In this document: positions 22,401 through 33,039 of the stretch, one piece after another | Layout of the letters: each line of letters begins with the position of its first letter | How positions within the stretch are numbered: the stretch's first letter is position 1 | DNA from: Symsagittifera roscoffensis | Taxonomy: Eukaryota > Xenacoelomorpha > Acoela > Convolutidae | Assembly (NCBI RefSeq): GCF_963678635.1 | Contig: NC_087065.1 | Location: 55,332,397 to 55,396,396, forward strand | DNA: 64,000 bases | Reading direction: 5' to 3' | Translations under genes and position numbers: made by a program | Notes under the pieces: model-generated | The model's input: the letters and a program-made list of their open reading frames with translations, nothing else | Told to the model about the DNA's origin: nothing | Database searches by the model: none

Positions 22401-22775
22401 GTGAAAGAATTCATAACGTTGTTCAGGTCATTTGCGAATGAACTGGTTTCCAAGATGTCTAAACAGTCACGCGATTTGTCCACTAAGAAATTAGAGCATC
22501 ACAAAAGCAAGTACTCACAAGGTATGCTTGCAGCTAGATCGAAAGCAGCTGAGATCCTAGATCTAAGCACAGATGATATTGACGAAATTATGACACCAAA
22601 CGATAGCGGAATTGAGATCTACTCGAAGACCGAAGCATACAGATCTAGAGTGGAGGAAGTTTTGAACTCTAAAGCGCCGTTCGCGACCGAGATGATGAAT
22701 TTGCTTCTGGAAGTGTTGTCTGAATACTCAAAAGTCACAGCCGAAGCTGCTGTTTTAAAAATGGAATCCTGTTGA
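12640..22775 (+). CDS. CNTLN: Centlein (centrosomal coiled-coil protein)
   Basis: Exons 12640-12843, 17965-18195 and 19536-22775, all phase 0, give 1224 residues (vertebrate centlein is about 1400). Centlein is a centriole/centrosome linker protein needed for centrosome cohesion. Matches I recognise from the family: DKEFVWGLWKRLQTANPD (residues 29-46), VLAVLDAKD at the exon 2 start, QKDTEGVMKNQEDVYNAE, an SR-rich RARSFSP segment, KAHERRLARFKSLQ, ITRLERDVTQKRSLIENLRF, the MENVATSQLEGLAMQSE region and a C-terminal AARSKAAEILDLSTDDIDEIM. Nearly the whole chain is coiled coil, broken by a basic/acidic low-complexity stretch at about residues 640-760. ATG 12640 directly follows an in-frame TAG; an extra short upstream exon at 12566-12595 is possible. 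Intron 1 (5.1 kb) carries LINE B antisense. Confidence 0.88.
13773..16721 (-). CDS. LINE B ORF2: endonuclease-reverse transcriptase
   Basis: Open for 982 codons from the first ATG at 16721. The APE-like endonuclease covers about residues 30-240: VLHLNIMSL, LSETWL with the catalytic Glu, CGDFNIN, TISDHYPILL. The reverse transcriptase covers about 490-770: NNYRPISLL, KQFGFRTKHSTIDA, FFLDLRKAFDTLDHQ, GVPQGSILGPLLFLIYVNDL and the catalytic FADD near residue 700. A C-terminal region with a Cys/His-poor end follows. It makes the nick and the cDNA in target-primed reverse transcription. All core motifs are present, so the protein could be active. ORF1 ends 4 nt upstream (TGA then TAAT then ATG), suggesting termination-reinitiation. 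Confidence 0.9.
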   Translation of the reverse strand: MNPSIVLNNELSQITCYNNQSGHKADFFNFSVLHLNIMSLKPHYEKLEALILSLESPPDIICLSETWLNETDEGKIYLINGYNQCLMQNRNGMRGGGVMVQVHKNCNLLKQRDVTFEEALFAEVEKNNYKLKIAVIYNPPRINKLLFTDKLEQFLEDNSTHSDPFIVCGDFNINTLQENQLTINYLNAINSNGFEYFASEPTRVSLTTSTCLDHFIYQNIANPNSTVLEQETISDHYPILLDWSIKQCKKDISITFRDTSFLRKASKCREFENELQRVLSEQEEILMGTEDPSESFNLFKCIFENVLDKFAPLKAISPRSKTQPPWFNNDLKNLRNKRNAAHRRWKNNPENPETLVNFKKQRQKFENAVKCKKRTHYMNKFRHCIGDSRQTYKLLNELNCKNLAQSNIPVLDSCLQVQENPSNKDIADKFNDFFTNIGENLKKELPKIDPPCLPKLNHSMFLFKVTEPEIHQIISQLDDKSTSGDDYVSNLIVKSSKNAVAPLLTILINASFSKGVFPSELRKAKIVPIHKEKSRRDENNYRPISLLIVWSKIYERAMHNRLYSYFENLSLLYNKQFGFRTKHSTIDAVAELTENLRMRSHTNEIYSFFLDLRKAFDTLDHQILLNKLESYGIRGNCNRWFQTYLFERTQRVLVNGQFSDWKKITCGVPQGSILGPLLFLIYVNDLPSACKSVEVTLFADDTNLTAIGCQITQIREDIGKLDRWLIANKLIVNSDKTNQMNIKSASNYRFKLNSSNIILKPVCKYLGIYIDCKLSYQTHINNVKMRLGKQCGIISKLRHYVPLSQLLEYYRSNVVPIIQYGILIYGCCSRSSLECLFLLQKKIIKFMFFRKKMYSCNDIFLKYNFLSVFELHVYELLKFVLRSINSFHSESFLNNLFVFNNRQRQTRNSKYNLLLEPLCKKRFERFSIRYRACKLFNLLRLQNIIPENIESFSETKVKVFYHNFKNTFLLQNDELTKLIYDL
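16726..17606 (-). pseudogene. LINE B ORF1 with one frameshift
   Basis: Two overlapping frames (16902-17606 and 16726-16965) together make one ORF1. The N-terminus has NLRYQDQTPIPKS, shared with LINE A. A coiled coil follows, then RRDNIRVLGI, DISIAHRLP and RPIIVKFSRR, the RRM-like RNA-binding part. The frame slips at a run of T on the + strand near 16968-16977, right after MRKKK. LINE A is in frame at this place, so this is a copy-specific slip or a sequencing error in a homopolymer. The C-terminal part (NVKVFEDITRARVKF, TWTREG) is intact. Confidence 0.8.
17703..17905 (-). pseudogene. Unidentified coding-like fragment beside LINE B
   Basis: A 67-codon frame on the - strand starting at an ATG near 17905 and ending at a stop at 17703. 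It has a balanced, non-AT-rich composition with a basic start (MRRKKN), an Ala/Gln/Glu helix and a KTFVFALKRDSVNVSKI stretch. It sits just upstream of the LINE B 5' end, on the same strand, inside centlein intron 1. I do not recognise the family. It could be a retrocopy fragment, a small nested gene or a chance frame. Confidence 0.3.
18196..19535. other. Centlein intron 2
   Basis: AT-rich intron with no gene seen. Near 18400-18500 it holds a copy of a short dispersed repeat containing TTTTTCGCGGTTTGACTT; relatives lie at about 13060-13150 and 27720-27830. Confidence 0.5.
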
Positions 22776-23224
22776 TCAGAAATCCTGCGAATTTCGTCAT
22801 CAAGAAAGTTGTTCTCAAAATGAATGAGACTAAAAACTTATAATAGTCATCGTCTTGTGCTGCACAAATGTGTCTTTCTCAAACTAACTTTCAGTCATGT
22901 CAATTAGATAAAAGTTTGGTTATATTTCATTTTTGACGTTTGCTGTCCATTTTTCCTTTTTGTACAGTTGTAAATAATTTACGAGAAATAGTGTAAATAA
23001 GTTCTGTCCAATTAATTTTGACAATTTTTTTTTAAAATCTAGGTGACTGCATTTAAACCAATGCGTAGCCTTTTTAGTATCTAAAAGAGCTTTAAAAATT
23101 TGGTTTTTAAGAGTAGATGAACCTAGTGCAACTTAAAGAAGTCGTGATGATTGCTTTTTTCTCAAATATATTTTTTATTGAGGTTTGAGTTATGAATCCT
23201 TTTTAAAATTGAGTTCATGTTCTT
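22776..23224. other. Centlein 3' flank
   Basis: AT-rich, no gene seen and no canonical AATAAA in the first 200 nt after the stop. Confidence 0.4.
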
Positions 23225-26200
23225 TGCTTACACAAGCAAAGCTTGTGTTATAGTATAAACTCTCTTTTTCCAACCTAAGTCGCAAATATTGTTTTGACGC
23301 AAATATTGTTGCGACAAAATGTGTTCATTTTGAAAGTTCATTTTGATCAATCACCAGCTATAAAGTACAGCCAATGCTAAGGATATTAACACAGACTATT
23401 ATACTATAAACAGCACTTAGCTTCATGGAAGCATAAATCTGTAGCGTAGAGGTAGGGAAGGAGACCCGCATCAAAATGAGAGGGTTCGAACCTGGGCAAG
23501 GTTGGATGTTTTTAATGAACTTTTTCGTGTAACAGTTAAAATGCGTCCGCTTTATAAAATGAGGCTTATTACTTGGTAAATTTCTAGTTTTTTCAAATTG
23601 ACTGGTACTGCTAATGCGTCATAATTAGCTTGCGTCACTTAGCAATTATGTAGACTCATAATTGGCGTGCGTCACTTAAGAAATTTTGTTGATTCAAAGT
23701 TATACTCTTTCAGTTTTCCCAGTAGAGTTATCGGTCAGACTTTTGCTGGTGTATGCGAAAAACAACTTCGCCTTCGTGTGAAAGGAAAGCAAGATTCACT
23801 GAAGAACAAAAGTGGTTTGATTATGAAAAACGTTATTGATGCTAGTTTCGAAAGTAGACTTCAAGTTTCAGATTTCCTAGAAAAAAATATCCCGGCCATC
23901 ATTTTTTCTTTGAAATTCATGTTGTTTGGTTTTCTTTGCGTGCATTGACTCTTTTTCAATTGTCTGTTGGCTAAGTCGAGAAAATAATTTAAATGTTTCA
24001 TCATAAGATAAATTTTTATCTGGATTCCCATTGCTGTATGTCAGAGACAAGTTGAAGAGCGTTAAAACATCGAAAATGCTTCTAAGCTAAATATTTCTTA
24101 TAGTAGATGCCAATAGGGTTTCTAATTGTAAGATCCCATTACACAAAAAATGAAAACACGAATATACGTTTTAGCTAGAAAGTCATTATTGTTCGAGCAC
24201 TTATCTTATTAAAATTGTTCTGGTTCAGAAACACAGGTTTGAACTCTTTGCTTTTCAACTTTAATTTGAGCGAATAGGTGTTCTATTAGTAGGTCTTTCA
24301 ATATACAATCAAAGTTTGTGTGACAGTATGAATTCTCTTTTTAGCCTAAGTCGCAAACATCAATTCTTTTATTGCATTATGTGCATAAGTTTAATGACCA
24401 GCTATTAAGTGCAGCTAATGCTAAGGATATTCACTCAAGAGTTTTATTTTACTAATAGCACTATAGCTTCAAGGTATCATGGATCCGTAGCATAGAGGTA
24501 GAGTTCGAACCTGGGCAAGGTCGGATGTTTTAAAAGAACTTTTCGTGTAACAGTTAAAATGCGTCCGCTTTATACATAGATGCATTTTAGTTGGTAATTT
24601 TTTTTAATTGACTGGTGCTGCTGATTCATCATATTTGGCTTGCGTCACTTGGCAATTATTTTGGCTCATAATTGGCGTGCGTCACTTTAGAAACTTTGTT
24701 GATTCAAAGTTTAACTCATTCAGTTTATCCCAGTAGCGCTATCGGTCATATTTTTGCTGGTGTACAACTTCGGCTTTGTGTGAAAGGAAGGCAAGATCCA
24801 CTGTAGAAAAAAAAAGGTTTGATTATAAAAAACTTTATTGATGCTAGTTTCGAAAGTGGATTTCAAGTTCCAGATTTCCGAAATAAATATCCCGGCCATA
24901 TTTTTTCTTTGAAAATCAAGTTATTCGGTATTTCCTTGCGTGCAATGACACTTTTCCAAATGTCTGTTGGCTAAGTCAAGAGAGTAATTTGAATTTCTTA
25001 ACATAAGATCTTTATTTAGCTGGACTCCCATTGCTGTATGTTAGAGTCAAGTTAAAGAGCATTAAAACATCGAAAATTTTTTTAAAATTTTAGTAGATGA
25101 CAATAGGGTTTCTAATTGTAAGATCCCAATACTAAAAATAGAAATCATACGTTTCAGCCAGAATCATTGTTGTTCCGAGCACTTATCCTATTAAAGATTG
25201 TTCTGTTTCAAAAACACTGGTTTGAACTTTTTGCTTGTCAACTTCAATTTGAATGAATAGGTGTTATAATAGTACGTCTATTAATACACTATCAAAGCTT
25301 GTGTGATAGTATGAACCATTTTTTTCCAACCTAAATCGCAAATATCAGTCTCCTTTTATTGCATTATGTGCATAAGATCATTGACCAGCTAATAAGTACT
25401 GCTAATGCTAAGGATATTCACTTAGAGTATTATTTTACAATTAGCACTTTAGCTTCAAGGTATCCTGAATCTGCAGCATAGAGGTAGAGAACGAGACCTA
25501 TAAGAAAACAAGGCAAGGTCGGATGTTTTTAATGAACTTATTCGTATAACAGTTAAAATGCGTCCACTTAATAAATTGAGGTATGTTAGTTGGTAATTTT
25601 GTTTCAAATTGACTGGTACTGCTAATGCGTCATAATTGGCTTGCTTCACTTAGCAATTATTTAGACTCATAATTGGCGTGCGTCACATGAGAATTTTTGT
25701 TGATTCAAAGTTTTACTCATTCAGTTTTTCCCATTAGCGTTATCGGTCGTATTATTGCTTGTGTATGCTAAGTGCAACTTCGCCTCTGTGTGAAAGGAAG
25801 GCAAAATCCACTGTAGAACAACAGTAGTTTGATTACAAAAAAACGTGATGAATGCTAGTTTCGAAAGTGGATTTCAAAATTCAGATTTCTCAGGATAAAA
25901 AATATATCCCGGCCATATTTTTTTTCTTTGAAAATCAAGTTACTTGGTTTTTCCTTGCGTGATTTGACTCTTTTTCAATTGTCTGTTGGCTAAGTCAAGA
26001 AAATATTTTAAGTTTTTTATCCTAAGTTATATGTTTAGCTGGATTCCCATTGCTGTATGTAAGAGCAGGCAATTTAAAGAGCGTAAAACATCGAAAATGC
26101 TTTTAAACGAATTTTTTTTAAGTAGATGCCAATAGGGTTTCTAATTGTAAGATCCCTTGATGAAAAACAAACAAAAACATGAATATACGTTTCAGCCAGA

Positions 26201-26815
26201 ATCATTATTGTTCCGAGCACTTGTCTTGACTCACTTGTTTGAACTTTTTGCTTCTCAACTGGGTTATAATAGTACGTCGATTAGTACGCAATCAAAGCGT
26301 ATGTAATAGAGCGAACTTTTTTTCCAAACTAAGTTGCAAATGTTAGTGTATTTTATTGCATTATGTGCATAAGATTTATGACAAGCAATTAAGTACAGCT
26401 AATGCTAAGGATATTCACACATATTGTTTATTTACAAATATCACTTTAGCTTCAAGGTATCATGGATTTGTAACGTAGAGGTAAGGAGGGAGACCCGAAA
26501 GAAAATAAGAGTTCGAACCTGGGCAAGGTCGGATGTTTTCGGTGAAATTTTTCTTGTACTAGTTAAAATGCGTCCGCTCTATAAATTGAGGCTTCTTAGT
26601 TGCGAAATATTTTTTTTTTCAAATTGACTGGTACTGCTAATGCGTCATAATTGGTTTTTGTCACTTATCATTTATCTAGACTTATAATTGGCGTGCGTCA
26701 CTGAAGAAATTATGTAGACTCAAATTTTTAATCATTTAGTTTCTCCCAGTAGCGTTATCGGGCACGTTTTTGCTTGTGTAGGCGAAGTGCAACTTCGCCT
26801 CTGTGTTTAAATCGT
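23225..26815 (+). repeat. Tandem array of four ~1 kb SINE-bearing units
   Basis: Units start at the head motif (CAAAGCTTGTGT-like) near 23230, 24305, 25288 and 26285, periods 1075, 983 and 997. Each unit has, in order: a head hairpin; CCAACCTAAGTCGCAAA; GCTAAGGATATT; a tRNA-like core with box A (TAGCGTAGAGGTAG) and box B (GTTCGAACCTGGGCAAGG); AAAATGCGTCCGCT; an internally duplicated TCATAATTGGCGTGCGTCAC; and the tail GCTTGTGTATGCGAAGTGCAA. The first three units add about 500 bp that is not SINE. Unit 2 has lost its anticodon region and unit 3 its box B. The small open frames here are not genes. Confidence 0.8.
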
Positions 26816-29108
26816 GAAAACTTAGTTTTACTCAAGGACAATTGGGATGAAAACAATTGATTTTGGTCTGTTTTGGGATATTCAAGTACCTAAAATTCTC
26901 GTAGGAGTTCGATTGTTTAAATATTGCATTATAGACCTTTCAGTCGTGATAAGAATCAGAAGTGAAGTTATTGAACACGTTCTAGTGCGTTAGCTAGAAT
27001 CAGAAGTGAAGTTATTGAACACGTTCTAGAGCGTTAGCTTGATTCTTGGGGCTAATAAAACAAGTCATTTTCATTTTTCGGTGAAAATGACGGAATAATT
27101 TTACTTCTTGCCTTAACCTCTTTTTAACTAGCCGCTTCTAATGGATTTTGTTATTTGTGAAAAATCAGTTTAAAGATATCAATGCCCTGTTTTGAAAAAA
27201 TAAAAAAAAAGATATTTTATTACTGTTCTTTTTGACAAGAATATGGGGTTTGAAAATTGCCAGTTTGCGATAAATTAAATGTATGTTATTGTTTAAAGCA
27301 TAAGTTTTTTTCTACTAACACTTCGAATTCATTTTTTGTTTTAAGTTTTAATCAATTTGGTAACAATTTTTGTAGTTGTGAAAGCAAACGAAGAATCGAT
27401 GTCCATACGCGGTATCACTCCAATCGTTACTCGTAAAGCTGTGCAAATATTTTTTTTACTGAAGTAGCTTTTTCAGAGAAAGTATTCAAAATTTTTTCTT
27501 GCTCTAAGTTTCAGTTTGTTTGCTTGACTATCAATTGATTTTTTCATTGGAATGCAACTGAAGCTCCATTAACAAAAATGGAAAAACCAGATAAAATGTT
27601 GCATATATTCTAGTTCCAAAAATCAGTTTTTATTTTTAGAATTCCCAGCTCAAAAAAAGCACTCATTATAAAGAGTAATGAATGTAGTGAGTAGTCTTAT
27701 ATAGGTCTTGCTGATTTTTTTTGTTTTTTTTTTAGGAAAAAGTCTTAAAATTTGTTCACGCTTAGTTTTGATTTTTCGCGGTTTGACTTGTGATTTCTTT
27801 TGAAGTTCAGTGTATTTCCATTGTTAAAACAATTTGCATATATTGATTTTAAGCACTGCAAGACTTGTGTGATTTTTTTTTCAAAATTTTATTTCTGACG
27901 ATTTCAAATGTTTCGAACAAAAATTGTTCTGACATTTTTCAAATTGCCCCAAAGAGTTCTCAAGTGTTTGTGCTCGACCATTGGGAACTCCACGCAAAAT
28001 AAAGTACCACTAATAAACAGCGGAATGAGTCGAGTTCTATATCATACTAAAGCCCTTTTAGTCGTTATTAAGTCGTCTTTTCAGTGGTGGAAGCTTCCCT
28101 TTGCCTCTTCCCTTTGCCTCTGTGTTTTTTTACATGTGAATGGAAGATTTCTTTCCAAGTTATTATCGGCTTAGCCCCCTCATACTACGTCGTTTGAAAA
28201 AAGAAAAAATTCCTAATTGTTTGAGTTGTTTGGGGAAGGGGCTTTTTTGTAGCTCAAAATTTTTTCGTTAACAATATCATCGGGCGTCTGCCCAGGTACA
28301 ATCGACTTAGTTAGTGCGTTGTTTCTTTTTAATGCTTCACTGACGCTGACAAGTATCTTCTTGATGTTTATCCTGAAAATTGATTTCATTCAAAACAAAT
28401 ATGTAAAGTTTCGGTAGATCACCTTTTGACGATTTTGTCGAACGTTTTAGTTGACTTTTGGCTTAGTTGACTTATGGTTTTCTTTAGCTCTCCAATGGAT
28501 ACGGCACGCAGAACACCTCTCTGTTACTCTCTAATAAAAAGGCTAAGAAACGCATTGAAATCAATTTTGTACCGTTTTTATCCGGCTATATTCTTATAAA
28601 CATTTTCATGCATCACATGTCAAAGTTTCAACCGTGAATCTCAAGTAGTTGTCGAGAAAATGGCAAAAACGCTTAAAATTTTTCGTTCAATTCATATATT
28701 GTAAACTAAAAGTTGCGGCATCTACGTCCTGTGACTGTACTTGCACAGCTGTGAGAAGCCTCTGTTACATGTCGCTTGTTTTTTTTTTCCAATTAATTAT
28801 GTCATCGAAAGTAAATGAATGAGACTTAAATGATTGTTTTCTTTGGAGGACGACATCAGACTAGCAGATGACTCGTGATCTCATAGAGGTCAATTGACGG
28901 GCGGAATCTTAATCTTCATCATCTGTTTGATTGTCGGATTAAGACTTCTTCTCAAGTCTTCATTATCTGAACAACGCCAATGGAAGATTTTTGGTTATCG
29001 TCGTAGCTCTTGTTGAGTGTACAGATCTCATTTAAACCAAAATTGGGACGATTTTCAGTCAATAAAAGAAATCCTAATTTTAACAAAGCAGCTAGATAGT
29101 TTTTCAAT
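26816..29108. other. Spacer before PAH
   Basis: No gene recognised. It contains a 44-bp tandem duplication (26953-27040), an R2 fragment (about 27990-28085, with ACCACTAATAAACAG and GAATGAGTCGAG), a SINE-tail relative near 28100-28125 and a short dispersed repeat at 27720-27830. The PAH promoter should lie in the last few hundred bases, but I see no clear TATA box or other motif. Confidence 0.4.
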
Positions 29109-31559
29109 ATGGTGTCTAATGGAAACAATCATGTGCGCGCCTCTTCGAGTGGTTGCGAAGAGAATACTTCTCATACAAGCATAATTTTTGGAATAAAAGA
29201 TAAAGTTGGTGCTCTTGCGGTAGCATTGAAGCCTTTTGAGACCAATGGTGTCACATTAAACCATATCGAGTCGCGTCCTTCGAAGCGAGCCGAAGGTACT
29301 TACGAGTTCCTGATGACCACTGACCACGAAGTCGGAGATAACGAATTGAAAGCTGCTCTAGAGGAGCTGAGTTTGAACACAGCTTACGTGCAAGTTTTGA
29401 GCCGTGGTGAGAGTTCATTAGAATCTGTTCCTTGGTTCCCAAGAAAGAAACAGGACTTGGATGAGTTTGCGCATCGGATTCTGAGTTACGGGTCCGAACT
29501 TGATGCCGACCACCCAGGTTTCAAAGACGAAGCATATACCAAACGACGAAAGGTGTTTGCTGACATTGCGTACAAATATCGACATGGAACTCCGATTCCT
29601 CGAGTTGAATACACAGCTGAAGAAGTCGGAACTTGGTCAACTATTTTCAACAGCCTCTCGACTTTGTTCAAAACTCACGCATGTGCCGAGTTCAACTACA
29701 TTTTCCCACTCCTTGTGGCTAACTGTGGATACAAACCCGATAACATCCCGCAACTTCAAGACGTTTCAGATTTCTTGAAGAGTTGTACTGGGTTCACAAT
29801 CCGACCGGTGGCAGGACTTCTGTCATCGCGTGATTTCCTCGCCGGCTTGGCGTTCCGAGTGTTCCACTCGACTCAGTACATTCGGCACTCATCTCTTCCA
29901 TTGTACACTCCGGAGCCAGATGTCTGTCACGAATTGATCGGCCATGTTCCCTTGCTGTGCGATCCGACATTCGCTCGCTTTTCTCAGGAAATCGGAATTG
30001 CGTCCCTGGGAGCACCTGATGAGTGGATTGAGAAGTTGGCTACACTCTATTGGTTCACGATTGAGTTTGGACTGTGCAAACAGGGCGGTCAATTGAAGGC
30101 ATTTGGAGCTGGACTACTTAGCAGTTTTGGAGAGCTGCAATACGCTCTGAGTATATTATTACATTACAGGCTTATCTTTCCGAAGAATTTCGTTAAAAGT
30201 AAAAAAAAATGTAAATCCTCACCCAACCCTAAGAAAATACTGATTTTGTGATGCATTTAAAAATCCAAATAAAGCATTTAGATTTCCACTGGAATGTTTT
30301 TAATCATAACGGCGAGTTTTTGAATCACTAGTATCAAACTGACATTCAATTTTTTGCCGTCAGCCAAGTGGAAACAACTTGATACTTCGGTATATTTTTT
30401 GTGTGTAAAATCCATCATATCATCATCATCAATTTTTTGTCCACTTTTTGGCACTCAGAAGTGATTTTGTTTTGGTAAGAAGAATTCTGAGTTATTATAG
30501 GAGTTCATAATAATGATATTTGAGCTTTGAGATGTTTTCAAGAGTTTTCTTGAAACTGTTTTCAAACAGTTTCAAGAAGCAAAGGAAAGTCAGGCGAGCT
30601 CGATTGATATATCATATTGAAGTCCTTTTCATTGCTGATTCGATCAATATTATTCAAATTTAAAAAGTTTCCTCTCTAACTTTCACGAAAAATTGGTTTG
30701 AAGTTTTCCCTTCTTTCGACGAACTTTCAGTGAGAATTTACTTCGTATTGAATAATTTTAAGCTTGAAGTTTTTTTTATTCATTAATGAAACCATTGGTA
30801 ATTTGTCTACGAGCACCAGCGGATTTAGGGGCGGGGGGGCTTACGCCTCTTTTCAGGAATTCGACTCCCTGCCGACCCAAAGGGTCCCCCTTTTGTACTA
30901 GTTTTAGGTATCCATTTTTGGTGACGGACCCTAAAATTTTTCTAAGAGGCGCGTTCGACGTCAATATATACTAATTTTAAGCGCCTTTTTTGGCCTATTT
31001 TTTCAAATTTTTGCTTGCGGAGCAGAAATTATTTCCTAGATCGAGAAATCGAGAAAATCCTAGATCCGACCCTGTCTAAGAGCACAAAAAATATCAACAT
31101 TTGAAAAAAAATGAAAGAATGAAAAACTTCTTTTTTCTTCTTAAAATATATATTTTGCTAGTTTAAACCGTGGAAAAGCTATCATTTGTTTAATTTTACG
31201 TAACCTTCTGCAAGAGTTGAATTCTCAATTCAGGTGACAAACCGCTAATCAAAGAGTTTGATCCAGAAGTGACTTCTGTGACGAAGTACCCGATAACCGA
31301 ATACCAGCCGACGTATTTCTGTACCCAGAGCTTCGAGGAAGCACAGGAAAAGCTAAAACAGTTCGCCACCAAAATCCCGAAGCCGTTCACACTTCATTAC
31401 GACGCATTTACAGAATCAGTTGACCTTTTGGAGACGAAAGAACAGCTGACGCAGTTGGCAGGGACTATCAAGTCGCAGATATCGACGTTGCACGCAGCTA
31501 TGGAGCTTCTTTGTATAAGCGAGTATCATTCAATCAACACTGGAATAATGCAAGCTTGA
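29109..31559 (+). CDS. PAH: Phenylalanine 4-hydroxylase
   Basis: Exons 29109-30150 and 31234-31559 (phase-1 intron) encode 455 residues; human PAH has 452. It converts phenylalanine to tyrosine with tetrahydrobiopterin, O2 and non-haem iron in the cytosol. An N-terminal ACT regulatory domain (about 23-100: [22 protein letters not shown]) is followed by the catalytic domain ([36 protein letters not shown]). Iron ligands His274 and His279 ([14 protein letters not shown]) and Glu319 (YWFTIEFG) keep the family spacing of 5 and 40. Exon 2 gives the C-terminal tetramerisation helix. ACT and PAH-specific residues argue against tyrosine or tryptophan hydroxylase. The whole regulatory plus catalytic part lies in one exon, unlike the many-exon vertebrate gene. 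The mammalian PKA site near Ser16 is not clearly kept. Confidence 0.96.
30151..31233. other. PAH intron: poly(A)-like site, palindrome, MITE
   Basis: Read-through from exon 1 adds 33 codons to a TGA at 30249, with AATAAA at 30268-30273. A perfect 32-bp inverted repeat lies at 30547-30578. An R2 fragment lies around 30600-30720, and a hAT-like MITE occupies 30817-31074. Confidence 0.6.
30817..31074. mobile_element. hAT-like MITE, copy 2 (PAH intron)
   Basis: 258 bp, from CAGCGGATTTAGG to CCTAGATCCGACCCTG, inverted ends of the family. The 8-mers ACGAGCAC (30809-30816) and AAGAGCAC (31078-31085) match 7 of 8. They would be the target duplication if three bases (TCT) were gained at the right edge. 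Confidence 0.6.
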
Positions 31560-32349
31560 TCAGCTTTAAAAACTTGGGATATTGTGATAAATGATGAAAA
31601 ATCAGTACCTTGAATCAATTCTTGATAGAAACAAGTGTGCTTAGCTCTCATTTAGATAGATTTTGTTATATCCGATAGATGATAGTGTCATATAGATATT
31701 TTTCGTTATTGATTTTTTGATGAAAAAAAAAATTTTAAAGCTGAATCCTAGGAACAGATGTACTTTAACTTTTTTTACAATGGTGGGCTTAAGTCGGGCG
31801 CGCCATTCACTTCGTAGCTACAAGAAAAATTATACTTTGAATGTGAGTTCCTTAGGCAGGATTTTTCAAAAAAGTATGTCGATTTTTTTTATTCCAGCCA
31901 AGAATTGAAGTGACAAACGACTTACTCGTTCGTTCTTGGGCTGTTCACCAAGTTACAAGTTCTTTTAAATGCCTTATGCTTTTTGATATCGGAGCTTTTG
32001 ATCATTCTGTCCACAAAAAGAATCATTTTTCTACTTCGAAATCTTTTTTCATTTTTTATTCATTTTGTATTCAATTTCTGTATTCAGTTAATTGCTTTAT
32101 TAAAGTATTGAAGAATAAGTAGGGGAGGGGTATTTTCTGCTGTTTTTTAACATTTGACCGCCACTCTTTAAAAGGTAGAGGGCATTGATTATTTACAGCT
32201 ACTCTTTTATTTCCTTCCATTAGATCAACCAAACGAATATATGGCTGACGGGGTGACTTAGTTGCCCAAAATTTAGGAGATAGATCTTTTAGCCGCTTCT
32301 AGCGTTTACTTGTTTGAGCGAACTACTCTCCAGTCACGGTTGTAGAAGC
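31560..32349. other. PAH 3' flank
   Basis: AT-rich DNA; no gene or recognised repeat seen. The short + frames at 31717-31908 and 31910-32122 have biased composition and no family resemblance. Confidence 0.4.
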
Positions 32350-32792
32350 CGGGGTGGATCTAGGATTTTCTCGAGGGGGGCGGATTTTCAAAAAAAAAAT
32401 TGAAAGCTTTGTCGACCTTTTTTTAGGTCGACCAAATTGATTTTCCGAGCTCTCCTGAAGCGCTAAAAATACCGTTTTAGCCAAATTTTTTGCGCCCCAG
32501 ACAGAAGTTTGAAATAACAGGCCAAAAAAGCGTTTTTAGGCTCTTTTGAAAAACGTTGACTAAAATATTGCGTTTTTTCGGCGCGCGCTCCCACCTTCCC
32601 ACCTCAAAATTAGTATATATTGGCGCCAAAGGCGCCTATTGAAAAATTTTAGGGTCCGTCAGCCAAAAGTGGGTATCTCAAAATAATACAAAGAGGGGAC
32701 CTTTTGGGTGGGCAGGTAGTCGAATCCCTCCCTGCGGGGAGGGGGGCGTCCGCCCCTTCCCCCCCCCCCCCCCCCCCCCAAATCCGCCCCTG
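32350..32792. mobile_element. hAT-like MITE, copy 3
   Basis: 443 bp. Ends CGGGGTGGATCTAGG and AAATCCGCCCCTG are inverted. Flanking 8-mers GTAGAAGC (32342-32349) and GTAAAAGC (32793-32800) agree at 7 of 8. The interior has a TCGACC hairpin region, GGCGCCAAAGGCGCC and a run of about 20 C just inside the right end. Confidence 0.7.
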
Positions 32793-33039
32793 GTAAAAGC
32801 CAAGATTTTTTATGGTCGATTTAAAATGGTTGATTACAAAACTTTTTGGTTTGCAGACCTGTAAGAAACTGAACTTGTTTACCTTTGCGATAGTAAGGGT
32901 ATTGAAATCGGGTAATAGGCTTTTTTTCGCGTAAATAATTTTAGGCACAAAATGGTCAAAATTAGAAATGGTAAAATTAGGTTCATTTGGTTTTTAATTC
33001 AATTTTATTTCATTGTTCTAATTTCTTTGAAGCACCCTT

